Of a stretch of DNA of 64,000 nucleotides, positions 1 to 8,574 are shown piece by piece. The stretch lies in NCBI RefSeq assembly GCF_001718415.1, contig NZ_CP013378.1, forward strand, positions 1,674,001 through 1,738,000, written 5' to 3'. Made by a program: the position numbers and the translations under genes. The notes under the pieces were generated by a model that worked only from the letters and a program-made list of their open reading frames with translations, was not told the origin of the DNA and did not search any database. Numbering within the stretch: the stretch's first letter is position 1; each line of letters begins with the position of its first letter. This DNA is from Burkholderia pseudomultivorans. Lineage in GTDB: Bacteria; Pseudomonadota; Gammaproteobacteria; Burkholderiales; Burkholderiaceae.

Positions 1-59
1 CCGGCGCCTCTCTTCGTTTCCGAGGTCGCATTCCGACCGATTTTCGACCGATTGCCACG

Positions 60-1862
60 ATGACCCAGCCGATCCGCTATTCGATTGTCCCGAAAGATCT
101 TGCCGCGCACCTGTTCGAAGTATCGGTGACGGTTGCCGATCCCGATCCCGACGGCCAGCGCTTCTCGCTGCCCGTGTGGATTCCGGGCAGCTATCTGGTG
201 CGCGAGTTCGCGCGCAACATCGTCACGCTCGCCGCGTTCAACGAAGCGGGCCGCAAGGTGCGGATCGCGAAGACCGACAAGCACACGTGGCAGGCCGCGC
301 CCGTGAACGGCGCGCTGACGCTGCGCTACGACGTGTATGCGTGGGATCTGTCGGTACGTTCCGCGTATCTCGACGAATCGGGCGGCTTCTTCAACGGCAC
401 GGCCGTGTTCCTGAGCGTCGCGGGCCGCGAGGATGCGCCGTGCGACGTCGAAATCGCGAAGCCGCCGGGCGCGGCGTTCCGCGCATGGCGCGTGGCCACC
501 GCGCTGCCCGAGGCGCGCGGCACGAAGCGCTACGGGTTCGGCGCGTATCGTGCGTCGAACTACGACGAGCTGAGCGACCACCCGGTGACGATCGGCGAGT
601 TCGCGCTCGCGACGTTCGACGCCCACGGCGTACCGCACGACATCGTGATCGCCGGGCGCGTGACGCAGCTCGACATGGAACGGCTGCGCACGGACCTGAA
701 GCGCGTATGCGAGGCGCAGATCGCGCTGTTCGAGCCGAAGTCGAAGAAGGCGCCGATGGATCGCTACGTGTTCATGACGCTCGCTGTCAGCGACGGCTAC
801 GGCGGCCTCGAGCACCGCGCTTCGACCGCGCTGATCTGCAATCGCACCGATCTGCCGGTGAAGGGCCGCCCCGAGACGTCCGAGGGCTATCGCACGTATC
901 TCGGCCTGTGCAGCCACGAATACTTCCACACGTGGAACGTGAAGCGCATCAAGCCGGCGGCGTTCGTGCCGTATGACCTGACGAAGGAAAACTACACGTC
1001 GCTGCTGTGGCTGTTCGAGGGCTTCACGTCGTATTACGACGACCTGATGCTCGTGCGCAGCGGGCTGATGTCGCAGGACGAATACTTCGCGGCGCTCGGC
1101 CGCACGATCGGCGGCGTGCTGCGCGGCACGGGCCGCCTGAAGCAGAGCGTCGCGGAAAGCTCGTTCGACGCGTGGATCAAGTACTACCGCCAGGACGAGA
1201 ACGCGACCAACGCGATCGTCAGCTACTACACGAAGGGCTCGCTCGTCGCGCTCGCATTCGATCTCGCGATTCGCGCGCAGACGCGCCACCGCAAGTCGCT
1301 CGACGACGTGATGCGGCTGCTGTGGCAACGCTACGGCCGCGATTTCTACCGCGGCGGCAAGCAGGCGGGCGTCGACGAAAACGAAGTCGAAGCGCTGATC
1401 GAGGAAGCGACGGGCGTCGCGCTCGGCAGGCTGTTCGCCGATGCGGTGCACGGCACGCGCGACCTGCCGCTTGCCGAGCTGCTCGCGCCGTTCGGCGTGA
1501 CGCTCGCGCCCGAGCTGGCCAACGGCGCGGCCGCGAAGCCGACGATCGGCGCGCGTCTGCGCGGCGGCGCGGACTGCACGCTCGCGGCCGTCTACGAAGG
1601 CGGCGCCGCGCATCGCGGGGGGCTGTCGGCCGGCGATACGCTGATCGCGCTCGACGGGCTGCGCGTGACGGGCACGAACCTCGACGCGCTGCTCGCGCGC
1701 TACCGGCCGGGCGACAAGGTCGAGGCGCATGCATTCCGTCGCGACGAGCTGCGCACCGCGAAGCTGAAGCTCGACGGCCCGGAGGTGTCGCGCTACCGGC
1801 TGACGGCCGCCGCGAAGCCGGCCGCGCTGCTGAAGGCGCGCGAAGCCTGGCTGAAGGGGTGA
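60..1862 (+). CDS. M61 family metallopeptidase (glycyl aminopeptidase-like) with C-terminal PDZ domain
   Basis: A 600-aa protein with the gluzincin zinc signature HEYFH at residues 286-290 and the downstream metal-ligand glutamate in LFEGFTSYYDD (E320). The N-terminal half is the beta-rich M61 domain. The C-terminal part (about residues 500-565, around EGGAAHRGGLSAGDTLIALDG) is a PDZ domain. Family members are aminopeptidases or peptide-processing enzymes related to Sphingomonas glycyl aminopeptidase; the physiological substrate is unknown. I see no signal peptide, so it is probably cytoplasmic. It stands alone, with no operon partner visible, and its upstream region is cut by the window edge. 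The ATG at 60 lacks a strong Shine-Dalgarno sequence but matches the start of the conserved domain. The family call is certain; the function is not. Confidence 0.9.
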   Translation: MTQPIRYSIVPKDLAAHLFEVSVTVADPDPDGQRFSLPVWIPGSYLVREFARNIVTLAAFNEAGRKVRIAKTDKHTWQAAPVNGALTLRYDVYAWDLSVRSAYLDESGGFFNGTAVFLSVAGREDAPCDVEIAKPPGAAFRAWRVATALPEARGTKRYGFGAYRASNYDELSDHPVTIGEFALATFDAHGVPHDIVIAGRVTQLDMERLRTDLKRVCEAQIALFEPKSKKAPMDRYVFMTLAVSDGYGGLEHRASTALICNRTDLPVKGRPETSEGYRTYLGLCSHEYFHTWNVKRIKPAAFVPYDLTKENYTSLLWLFEGFTSYYDDLMLVRSGLMSQDEYFAALGRTIGGVLRGTGRLKQSVAESSFDAWIKYYRQDENATNAIVSYYTKGSLVALAFDLAIRAQTRHRKSLDDVMRLLWQRYGRDFYRGGKQAGVDENEVEALIEEATGVALGRLFADAVHGTRDLPLAELLAPFGVTLAPELANGAAAKPTIGARLRGGADCTLAAVYEGGAAHRGGLSAGDTLIALDGLRVTGTNLDALLARYRPGDKVEAHAFRRDELRTAKLKLDGPEVSRYRLTAAAKPAALLKAREAWLKG

Positions 1863-1896
1863 GACCGGCTGGGCGGGATTCAGGGCGCGATCTGTA

Positions 1897-1918
1897 ATTG
1901 TTCTGCTGTTGCAACAAT
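1897..1918. promoter_or_regulatory. Inverted repeat upstream of azoR
   Basis: ATTGTT (1897-1902) and AACAAT (1913-1918) form a perfect 6-bp inverted repeat separated by 10 bases, about 90 bp before the azoR start. The T-rich/A-rich dyad resembles a LysR-type regulator box, but no regulator gene lies next to it. It could also be chance. Confidence 0.3.
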
Positions 1919-2009
1919 CCGTCGCCCTGAGCCCGCTTTTTCGCGCAAATGCGGCCACGCACAATGGCGTCACTCGCGCTACCGAAGCGCACCCCAACCG
2001 GAGCCTGAC

Positions 2010-2606
2010 ATGACGACCATTCTGCAAATCAATTCCGCGGCGCGTTCGCAAGGCGCGCAATCCACGCTGCTGTCCAACGAACTGACGGCAAAGCTGCAAC
2101 AATCGAATCCCGGTGCGAAGGTCGTGGTCCGCGACCTGCTGACCGACGGGCTGCCGCATCTGGACGAATCGGTGCTCGGCGCGTTCTTCACGCCGGCCGA
2201 GAACCGCAGCGCGGAGCAGAATGCGATCGTCGCGAAGAGCGATGCGCTGATCGCCGAGCTGCAGGCCGCCGACGTCATCGTGATCGGCGCGCCGATGTAC
2301 AACTTCGGCATCTCGTCGCAACTGAAGACCTACTTCGACTGGATCGCCCGCGCCGGCGTCACGTTCCGCTACACCGAGAACGGCCCGGAAGGCCTCATCA
2401 AGGGCAAGAAGGTGTACGTCGTGTCGGCGCGCGGCGGCAAGTACGCGGGCACCCCGCACGACAGCCAGACGCCGTACCTGCGTTCGTTCCTCGGCTTCGT
2501 CGGCATGACCGACGTGAGCTTCATCTACGCGGAAGGCCTGAACATGGGCCCGGAATCGCAAAGCGCGGCGCTGGCCGGCGCACGCGAGGCGATCGCCGCC
2601 GCGTAA
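2010..2606 (+). CDS. azoR: FMN-dependent NADH-azoreductase
   Basis: A 198-aa flavodoxin-fold protein of the AzoR (formerly AcpD) family, at the usual length. It uses NADH and bound FMN to reduce azo compounds and quinones, and is thought to help with thiol and quinone stress. Recognisable parts are the N-terminal strand ILQINSAAR (phosphate-binding loop for FMN), the FMN contact [17 protein letters not shown] around residues 95-111, and the RGGKYAG loop near residue 145. The gene is monocistronic: a long hairpin terminator follows at 2651-2686 and the next gene converges on it. Substrate range cannot be read from sequence. Confidence 0.93.
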   Translation: MTTILQINSAARSQGAQSTLLSNELTAKLQQSNPGAKVVVRDLLTDGLPHLDESVLGAFFTPAENRSAEQNAIVAKSDALIAELQAADVIVIGAPMYNFGISSQLKTYFDWIARAGVTFRYTENGPEGLIKGKKVYVVSARGGKYAGTPHDSQTPYLRSFLGFVGMTDVSFIYAEGLNMGPESQSAALAGAREAIAAA

Positions 2607-2650
2607 GACTGGACGCGGGCGTCGTGCGCCCGCGGCTCGATCTGAAAACA

Positions 2651-2686
2651 AAAAGCGCCGCGTCCCGACAGGGGCGCGGCGCTTTT
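2651..2686. terminator. Bidirectional rho-independent terminator between azoR and ung
   Basis: AAAAGCGCCGCG (2651-2662) pairs with CGCGGCGCTTTT (2675-2686). The stem extends inward through CCC/GGG around a GACA loop. The arms end in T runs on both strands, so it can stop azoR (plus) and ung (minus) transcripts. Confidence 0.85.
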
Positions 2687-2722
2687 GCGTTGCGGCCGAC
2701 GCAGGACGCGGCGCAGTCGCCG

Positions 2723-3625
2723 TTACGCGAGCGTCTCCGCGACCTCCGGCAGGCGCCAGTCGATCGGCTCGCGGTGCTGTTCGGCGAGATAGTCGTTCGC
2801 GAGCGCGAAATGACGGCAGCCGAGGAAGCCGCGATGCGCGGACAGCGGCGAAGGGTGCGGCGCTTCGAGCACGCAGTGCGCACTTGCGTCGAACAGCGCG
2901 CGCTTCGCCTGCGCATGCGCGCCCCACAACATGAACACGAGTCCACGATGGCGGCTGGCGAGTTCGCGGATCAGCGTGTCCGTGCATTGTTCCCAGCCGC
3001 GCTTCGCATGGCTTGCGGCCGCGCCGCGCTCGACCGTCAGCACGGTGTTGAGCAGCAGCACGCCCTGGCGTGCCCAGGTGTCGAGACAGCCGTGGCGCGG
3101 CGTGTCGTGACCGAAGTTCGCGGCGATTTCCTTGAAGATGTTGCGCAGCGACGGCGGCGTGCGGACCGCCGGCGGCACCGAGAACGCAAGGCCGTGCGCC
3201 TGCGGCGTGCCGCGGTCGTCGCCGTGGTACGGGTCCTGGCCGAGGATCACCACCTTCACGTCGTCGGGGCTCGTCAGTCGCAGCGCGCGGAACACGTCGG
3301 TCGGGTAGACGGTCTTGCCGGCCGCGCGCTCGTCGTCGACGAAGCGGCACAGCGGCGCGTAGGCGTCGCTGTCGGTGAACGGTTTCAGCACGTCGCGCCA
3401 GGCGGCCGGCAGCGCGTCGAACTGCGCGGCGAGGTGCGGGATGTCGCTCGCGACCGGCTGCGGTGAGGCCGGGGCCGAAGCGGCGGCCTGCTTCGCGGCT
3501 TTGCGTCCGGCCGAAGGCGATGCTGGAGCCGGGGCGGCCGACGTGTCGGCCGGTGCCGTTTCCGGCACGGGATCATCGAATAGCGACGCCTGTTGCGGCG
3601 CGCGGGAAGTCTTGCGGGTTGCCAT
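2723..3625 (-). CDS. ung: Uracil-DNA glycosylase, family 1
   Basis: A 300-aa protein that removes uracil from DNA in base-excision repair. Motif A, GQDPYHG with the catalytic aspartate, and motif B, HPSPLSAHRGF with the catalytic histidine, are both present in the typical family-1 form. I chose the ATG at 3625 (MATRKTS), because upstream in-frame sequence would run into the CYTH gene. The first 60-70 residues form an Ala/Pro/Ser-rich tail (with SLFDDP) absent from the compact E. coli enzyme of about 229 aa; such tails can carry clamp-binding or targeting motifs, which is inference here. It lies 13 bp after the CYTH gene, at the end of the trp transcription unit. Confidence 0.95.
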   Translation of the reverse strand: MATRKTSRAPQQASLFDDPVPETAPADTSAAPAPASPSAGRKAAKQAAASAPASPQPVASDIPHLAAQFDALPAAWRDVLKPFTDSDAYAPLCRFVDDERAAGKTVYPTDVFRALRLTSPDDVKVVILGQDPYHGDDRGTPQAHGLAFSVPPAVRTPPSLRNIFKEIAANFGHDTPRHGCLDTWARQGVLLLNTVLTVERGAAASHAKRGWEQCTDTLIRELASRHRGLVFMLWGAHAQAKRALFDASAHCVLEAPHPSPLSAHRGFLGCRHFALANDYLAEQHREPIDWRLPEVAETLA

Positions 3626-3638
3626 GCGTGATGCGTGT

Positions 3639-4265
3639 TTATTGCGTGCGCAGCCGGTAGCCGCGCTGCGCCTTGCTGATGTTTTCGGGAGCGAGACCCG
3701 GCAGCGCCTGCTGCAGTTCGGCGGCAAGCGTCGCGAGCGCCGCTTCCGGGCCGTCGATCAATTCGAGTTCGATCTCGCTGATCGGTTCGCGGCGCGTTTC
3801 ATGCTCCGCCTGCACGACGATCTCGCCGAGATCCACCGCGGCTTCGACAGTCGCGCCGCCGATCGCGATGCGCCACAGCGTACGCGAAAAATCCGTGCGG
3901 AACAGCGCATGCAGCGTCTGCGCCGCGTCGCGCAGCGCGGCGGCGGCGTCCGGCACGTCGCAGGCGGCGACGAGCGCATCGACTTCCAGCGCGTCGCCGG
4001 CGACCGGCAGTTCCCATTCATGCCGACGATGCAGGCCGCCTTCGGCGCTGCCGACCGTCTTGAACGTCTGCAGCCAGCCCTGCGGCGTGCGGCGCACGCG
4101 CACCGCGCTCTTCGAGCGGGCCAGCGCGAGTTCGGGCGTGTCGTAATAGACGTTTGCGAGCGCGATCTCGCGGCCGGGCTCGCCGGTCAGCGTCTCGAAG
4201 AAGCGGCGCGCGGCGTCGGCCTGGCCGTCCGGCAGCGCGAGCTTGATTTCCTTTTCGATCGCCAT
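3639..4265 (-). CDS. CYTH domain protein (probable inorganic triphosphatase)
   Basis: A 208-aa CYTH (CyaB-thiamine triphosphatase) protein. The signature ExExK is at residues 4-8 (EKEIK), followed by alternating basic and acidic strands such as YYDTPELAL, VRVRR and EIELEL that line the triphosphate tunnel. E. coli relatives (YgiF) hydrolyse inorganic tripolyphosphate. The short form seen here lacks the C-terminal CHAD domain of YgiF. Its ATG shares one base with the trpC stop codon, so the two genes are translationally coupled. A role in tryptophan synthesis is not known, so the linkage may only reflect shared expression. Function beyond triphosphate hydrolysis is unproven. Confidence 0.85.
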   Translation of the reverse strand: MAIEKEIKLALPDGQADAARRFFETLTGEPGREIALANVYYDTPELALARSKSAVRVRRTPQGWLQTFKTVGSAEGGLHRRHEWELPVAGDALEVDALVAACDVPDAAAALRDAAQTLHALFRTDFSRTLWRIAIGGATVEAAVDLGEIVVQAEHETRREPISEIELELIDGPEAALATLAAELQQALPGLAPENISKAQRGYRLRTQ

Positions 4266-5050
4266 CAGAAGAACATCCGTGCGAGTTCCTCGCCCGGCTG
4301 GTCGGCGCGCATGAACGCCTCGCCGACGAGGAACGTGTTGACGTTCGCCGCGCGCATCGTGTCGACGTCGGTGCGCGACAGGATGCCCGATTCGGTCACG
4401 ACGATGCGGTCCTGCGGAATCATGTCGAGCATGTCGAGCGTCGTCTGGATCGACGTCTCGAAGGTGCGCAGGTTGCGGTTGTTGATGCCGAGCAGCGGCG
4501 TCTTGAGCGTCAGCGCCTGTTCCATTTCGTTGCGGTCGTGCACTTCGACCAGCACCGCGAGGCCGAGCGAGTGCGCGTACGCCTCGAGATCCTGCATCAG
4601 CGGCGTGTCGAGCGCGGCCGCGATCAGCAGGATCGCGTCGGCGCCCATCGCGCGCGCTTCGACGATCTGGTACGCGTCGACGATGAAGTCCTTGCGCAGC
4701 ACCGGCAGCGCGCAGGCCGCGCGCGCTTCCTCGAGATAGCGCGCGCCGCCCTGGAAGAACTGCGCGTCGGTCAGCACCGACAGGCACGCGGCGCCGTGCG
4801 CCGCATACGAGCGCGCGATGTCGGCCGGCACGAAATGCTCGCGCAGCACGCCCTTGGACGGGCTGGCCTTCTTGATTTCGGCGATCACCGCCGCGTGGCC
4901 GGCCGCGTGCTTCGCTTGCAGCGCGCCGACGAAGTCGCGCCGGTCGCGCGCGGACGCTTCCAGCTTCAGTGCCTCGAGCGGCGTGCTGCGCATGGCCGCC
5001 GCGACTTCTTCGTGCTTGACGGCGATGATTCGGTCGAGAATGTCGCTCAT
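4265..5050 (-). CDS. trpC: Indole-3-glycerol-phosphate synthase
   Basis: A 261-aa monofunctional (beta/alpha)8 enzyme that closes the ring of CdRP to form indole-3-glycerol phosphate, the fourth step of tryptophan synthesis. It has the N-terminal helix [16 protein letters not shown], the catalytic [10 protein letters not shown] strand near residue 55, and the [12 protein letters not shown] and VTESGI segments of the active site and phosphate pocket. It is not fused to trpF, unlike in enterobacteria. It lies 29 bp after trpD and overlaps the CYTH gene by one base. Standard length and start. Confidence 0.97.
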   Translation of the reverse strand: MSDILDRIIAVKHEEVAAAMRSTPLEALKLEASARDRRDFVGALQAKHAAGHAAVIAEIKKASPSKGVLREHFVPADIARSYAAHGAACLSVLTDAQFFQGGARYLEEARAACALPVLRKDFIVDAYQIVEARAMGADAILLIAAALDTPLMQDLEAYAHSLGLAVLVEVHDRNEMEQALTLKTPLLGINNRNLRTFETSIQTTLDMLDMIPQDRIVVTESGILSRTDVDTMRAANVNTFLVGEAFMRADQPGEELARMFF

Positions 5051-5079
5051 GGGGTTTCCTGCTTGATTCGTAAGGGGAG

Positions 5080-6111
5080 TCAGCGCTTGAACTGCTGCGT
5101 GAAGCGCACGAGTTCGTCGACTTTCGCGCGCGCCTTGCCGGTCGCGATCGCCTCGCGGGCCAGCTGGATGCCGTCCGCGATCGACGCGGCGACGTTCGCC
5201 GCGTACAACGCGGTGCCCGCGTTCAGCGTGACGATCTCGCGTGCGACGCCCGGCTGGTTGTCGAGCGCGCCGAGCAGCATCGCGCGCGATTCCTCGGCAT
5301 TTTCCACCTTCAGCGTGCGGTTCGACACCATCTGCAGGCCGAAGTCCTCCGGATGGATCTCGTATTCGTGCACCTGGCCGTCGCGCAGTTCGCCGACGAG
5401 CGTCGCGGCGCCGAGCGACACCTCGTCCATCCCGTCCTTGCCGTACACGACGAGCACGTGCTGCGCGCCGAGGCGCTGCATCACGCGCACCTGGATGCCG
5501 ACGAGATCGGGGTGGAACACGCCCATCAGCTGATTCGGCGCGCCGGCCGGATTGGTGAGCGGGCCGAGGATGTTGAAGATCGTGCGCACGCCGAGTTCGC
5601 GGCGCACGGCCGCGATGTTCTTCATCGCCGGATGATGGTTCGGCGCGAACATGAAGCCCATGCCGGTCTCGGCGATCGACGCCGCGACCTGGTCGGGCTG
5701 CAGGTCGATGTTCACGCCGAGCGCCTCGAGCACGTCGGCGCTGCCGGACTTGCTCGATACGCCGCGGTTGCCGTGCTTCGCGACCTTCGCGCCGGCCGCG
5801 GCCGTGACGAACATCGACGCGGTCGAGATATTGAACGTGTGCGAGCCGTCGCCGCCGGTGCCGACGATGTCGACGAAGTTCGAGTTGTCCTGCACCTCGA
5901 CGTGGTTCGCGAATTCGCGCATCACGGTCGCGGCGGCGGCGATCTCGCCGATCGTCTCCTTCTTCACGCGCAGCCCGGTGATGATCGCGGCCGCCATCAC
6001 CGGCGACATGTCGCCGCGCATGATGAGCCGCATCAGGTGCAGCATCTCGTCGTGGAAGATCTCGCGGTGCTCGATCGTGCGCTGTAACGCTTCCTGCGGG
6101 GTAATCGTCAT
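5080..6111 (-). CDS. trpD: Anthranilate phosphoribosyltransferase
   Basis: A 343-aa enzyme that transfers phosphoribose from PRPP to anthranilate. The PRPP-binding glycine loop [14 protein letters not shown] and the [21 protein letters not shown] segment are intact. It is monofunctional, in contrast to the TrpGD fusion of E. coli, consistent with the separate trpG immediately upstream (12 bp gap). The start ATG agrees with the family N-terminus [19 protein letters not shown]. Part of the leftward trpEGDC unit. Confidence 0.97.
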   Translation of the reverse strand: MTITPQEALQRTIEHREIFHDEMLHLMRLIMRGDMSPVMAAAIITGLRVKKETIGEIAAAATVMREFANHVEVQDNSNFVDIVGTGGDGSHTFNISTASMFVTAAAGAKVAKHGNRGVSSKSGSADVLEALGVNIDLQPDQVAASIAETGMGFMFAPNHHPAMKNIAAVRRELGVRTIFNILGPLTNPAGAPNQLMGVFHPDLVGIQVRVMQRLGAQHVLVVYGKDGMDEVSLGAATLVGELRDGQVHEYEIHPEDFGLQMVSNRTLKVENAEESRAMLLGALDNQPGVAREIVTLNAGTALYAANVAASIADGIQLAREAIATGKARAKVDELVRFTQQFKR

Positions 6112-6123
6112 CGTCGGGCTCCG

Positions 6124-6711
<588 letters not shown>

Positions 6712-6723
6712 GGTCAGTCTCCG

Positions 6724-8217
6724 TCAGAAGTCGCTATCGAGGCCGTCCTGGACCTGTTCGGCCGCACGCAGCACCGCGCGCGCCTTGTTCTCGGTCTCTT
6801 GCCATTCGGATTCGGGCACCGAATCCGCGACGACGCCGGCCGCCGCTTGCACATACAGGTTGCCGTTGTGGATCAGGCCCGTGCGGATCGCGATCGCGAG
6901 ATCCATCTCGCCGGAGAACGACAGGTAGCCGACCGCGCCGCCGTACAGCCCGCGCTTGACCGGCTCGAGCTCGTCGATCAGCTCCATCGCGCGCACCTTC
7001 GGCGCGCCGGACAGCGTGCCGGCCGGGAACGTCGCGCGCAGCACGTCGTAGTTCGTCATGCCGGGCTTCAGCTTGCCTTCGACCGAGCTGACGATGTGCT
7101 GCACGTGCGAGTACTTCTCGATCACCATCTGGTCGGTCACCTGCACCGAGCCGATTTCCGCGATGCGGCCGACGTCGTTGCGCGCGAGGTCGATCAGCAT
7201 CACGTGCTCGGCGATTTCCTTCGGATCGTTCAGCAGCTCGGTCGCGAGTTCGGCGTCGCGCTCGGGCGTGTTGCCGCGCGGGCGCGTGCCGGCGAGCGGG
7301 CGGATCGTGACGATCTGGTCGTCGCCGCGCTTTTCCTGGCGCACGAGGATTTCCGGCGACGCGCCGACCACGTGGAAGTCGCCGAAGTTGTAGTAGTACA
7401 TGTACGGCGACGGATTCAGCGAGCGCAGCGCGCGGTACAGCGACAGCGGATTGTCGCGGTACGGCTTCGTCAGGCGCTGGCCGACCTGGATCTGCATCAG
7501 CTCGCCGGCCGCGATGTATTCCTTCGCCTGGCGCACGGCGGCCAGATAGTCTTCCTTCTTGAACTCGCGGAACGTCTCGGTGCGCACGCTCGCCGACGTG
7601 ACGGGCGGCTGCACGGTCGCGCGCAACCGCTGCTTGAGCTCGCGCAGGCGCTGCTTCGCCTTCGTGTACGCCTCGGACTGGCTCGGGTCCGCATAGATGA
7701 TCAGGTACAGCTTGCCGGCGAGGTTGTCGATCACCGCGACTTCCTCGGTCAGCAGCAGCTGGATGTCGGGCAGGCCGAGATCGTCGCGCGGCGCGGTGTG
7801 TGCGAGCTTCTTCTCGATGTAGCGCACCGCGTCGTAGCCGAAGTAGCCGGCGAGGCCGCCGCAGAAGCGCGGCAGGCCCGGGCGCTGCGCGACCTTGAAG
7901 CGGGCCTGGAACGAGGCGATGAATTCGAACGGGTCGCCGTCGTGCGTCTCGACGACCTGGCCGTCCCGCACGACTTCGGAGACGCCGTTGCGGGTGCCCA
8001 CGAGCGTGCGCGCCGGCAGGCCGATGAACGAGTAGCGGCCGAAGCGTTCGCCGCCGACCACCGATTCGAGCAGGAACGAGTTGGCGCCCGCGCGTTCGGG
8101 CTGGGCCAGCTTCAGGTAGAGGGACAGCGGCGTTTCGAGGTCGGCGAGGGCTTCGGCGATCAGCGGGATGCGGTTGTAGCCTTCGTTCGCAAGCGATTGG
8201 AATTCGAGTTCGGTCAT
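6724..8217 (-). CDS. trpE: Anthranilate synthase component I
   Basis: A 497-aa chorismate-utilising enzyme that makes anthranilate with ammonia from TrpG. The ATG at 8217 ([19 protein letters not shown]) is chosen over an in-frame start 15 codons upstream because it matches the family N-terminus. The tryptophan feedback site motif LLES is at residues 49-52, so allosteric inhibition by Trp is expected. The C-terminal chorismate-binding domain carries the conserved [20 protein letters not shown] and [15 protein letters not shown] segments. It is the first structural gene after the putative leader/attenuator at 8437-8557. Confidence 0.97.
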   Translation of the reverse strand: MTELEFQSLANEGYNRIPLIAEALADLETPLSLYLKLAQPERAGANSFLLESVVGGERFGRYSFIGLPARTLVGTRNGVSEVVRDGQVVETHDGDPFEFIASFQARFKVAQRPGLPRFCGGLAGYFGYDAVRYIEKKLAHTAPRDDLGLPDIQLLLTEEVAVIDNLAGKLYLIIYADPSQSEAYTKAKQRLRELKQRLRATVQPPVTSASVRTETFREFKKEDYLAAVRQAKEYIAAGELMQIQVGQRLTKPYRDNPLSLYRALRSLNPSPYMYYYNFGDFHVVGASPEILVRQEKRGDDQIVTIRPLAGTRPRGNTPERDAELATELLNDPKEIAEHVMLIDLARNDVGRIAEIGSVQVTDQMVIEKYSHVQHIVSSVEGKLKPGMTNYDVLRATFPAGTLSGAPKVRAMELIDELEPVKRGLYGGAVGYLSFSGEMDLAIAIRTGLIHNGNLYVQAAAGVVADSVPESEWQETENKARAVLRAAEQVQDGLDSDF

Positions 8218-8350
8218 GTTCCGGTCCTGTTCGGGACGAGCGGCGCGTGCGCCAGGGATCACTTGACGCTGCGCGGGTGGCCGTCGGCGAAAGGGCGGTC
8301 GATCGAGAAGTGCCTGTTGCCGGCCGGCGCTCCGGGCGTGAACGTCACGA

Positions 8351-8380
8351 GCCTGCGACCGCCCCTGAACGCAGGCGTTC
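8351..8380. other. Overlapping inverted repeats in the trpE 5' leader
   Basis: GCCTGCG (8351-8357) can pair with CGCAGGC (8370-8376). An alternative dyad, GAACGC (8367-8372) with GCGTTC (8375-8380), uses some of the same bases. The two structures exclude each other. They lie between the attenuator and trpE, in a stretch of about 220 bp that has no convincing gene. Function is unknown and chance pairing in GC-rich DNA is possible. Confidence 0.35.
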
Positions 8381-8436
8381 GGGCGCGGTAAAACTCAGGA
8401 TGGTGCGACGATCGGCGCGCGGATGCGCAGCGAGAT

Positions 8437-8466
8437 AAAAAACGGCGCTGAAGACGTGCTTCAGCG
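8437..8466 (-). terminator. Attenuator-like rho-independent terminator between trp leader peptide and trpE
   Basis: Read on the minus strand, CGCTGAAG (8466-8459), a five-base loop, CTTCAGCG (8453-8446) and then CCG are followed by six T residues (8442-8437). This is a complete intrinsic terminator. It begins 17 bases after the stop of a Trp-rich mini-gene and about 220 bases before trpE, exactly where a transcription attenuator would sit. A small hairpin (ACCTC/GAGGT) directly precedes it. I could not pick out an unambiguous competing antiterminator by eye. Confidence 0.75.
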
Positions 8467-8482
8467 TACCTCATCGAAGAGG

Positions 8483-8557
8483 TTAGCGCGACCAGCGACG
8501 CCAGGGCCAGGCTCCCCGGTCGATGCTGCTCAGACTCCGTTTTTTATTCAGAAACAT
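8483..8557 (-). CDS. trpL: Putative trp operon leader peptide (24 aa, Trp-rich)
   Basis: A 24-codon mini-gene on the minus strand between gph and trpE, ending in GAWPWRRWSR. Three of its last eight codons are TGG (residues 17, 19 and 22), a density far above background for the rarest amino acid. A rho-independent terminator starts 17 bases after the stop, and trpE follows. This is the layout of a ribosome-mediated trp attenuator. The ATG is 17 bases after the gph stop and lacks a clear Shine-Dalgarno sequence; the frame is open further upstream, so the start is uncertain and coupling to gph is possible. The role is inferred from position and composition. Confidence 0.7.
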   Translation of the reverse strand: MFLNKKRSLSSIDRGAWPWRRWSR

Positions 8558-8574
8558 GCGGATGGAAGAAATAA

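Noticed and set aside
1..59. Near-direct repeat CGACCGATT twice at 36-53
   Set aside because: Only two short copies at the window edge, insufficient to call an operator.
176..976. Long open frames on alternate frames and strands over known genes (for example 176-976, 1219-1992, 4777-26618 range shadows and 24777-26618 minus)
   Set aside because: They are the Arg/Ala/Pro-rich shadow frames expected in GC-rich DNA, overlap well-supported genes fully and show no domain or start signals.
8259..8474. 71-codon minus-strand frame in the trp leader region
   Set aside because: It runs through the attenuator hairpin and has no Shine-Dalgarno sequence or recognisable domain; better explained as untranslated leader.
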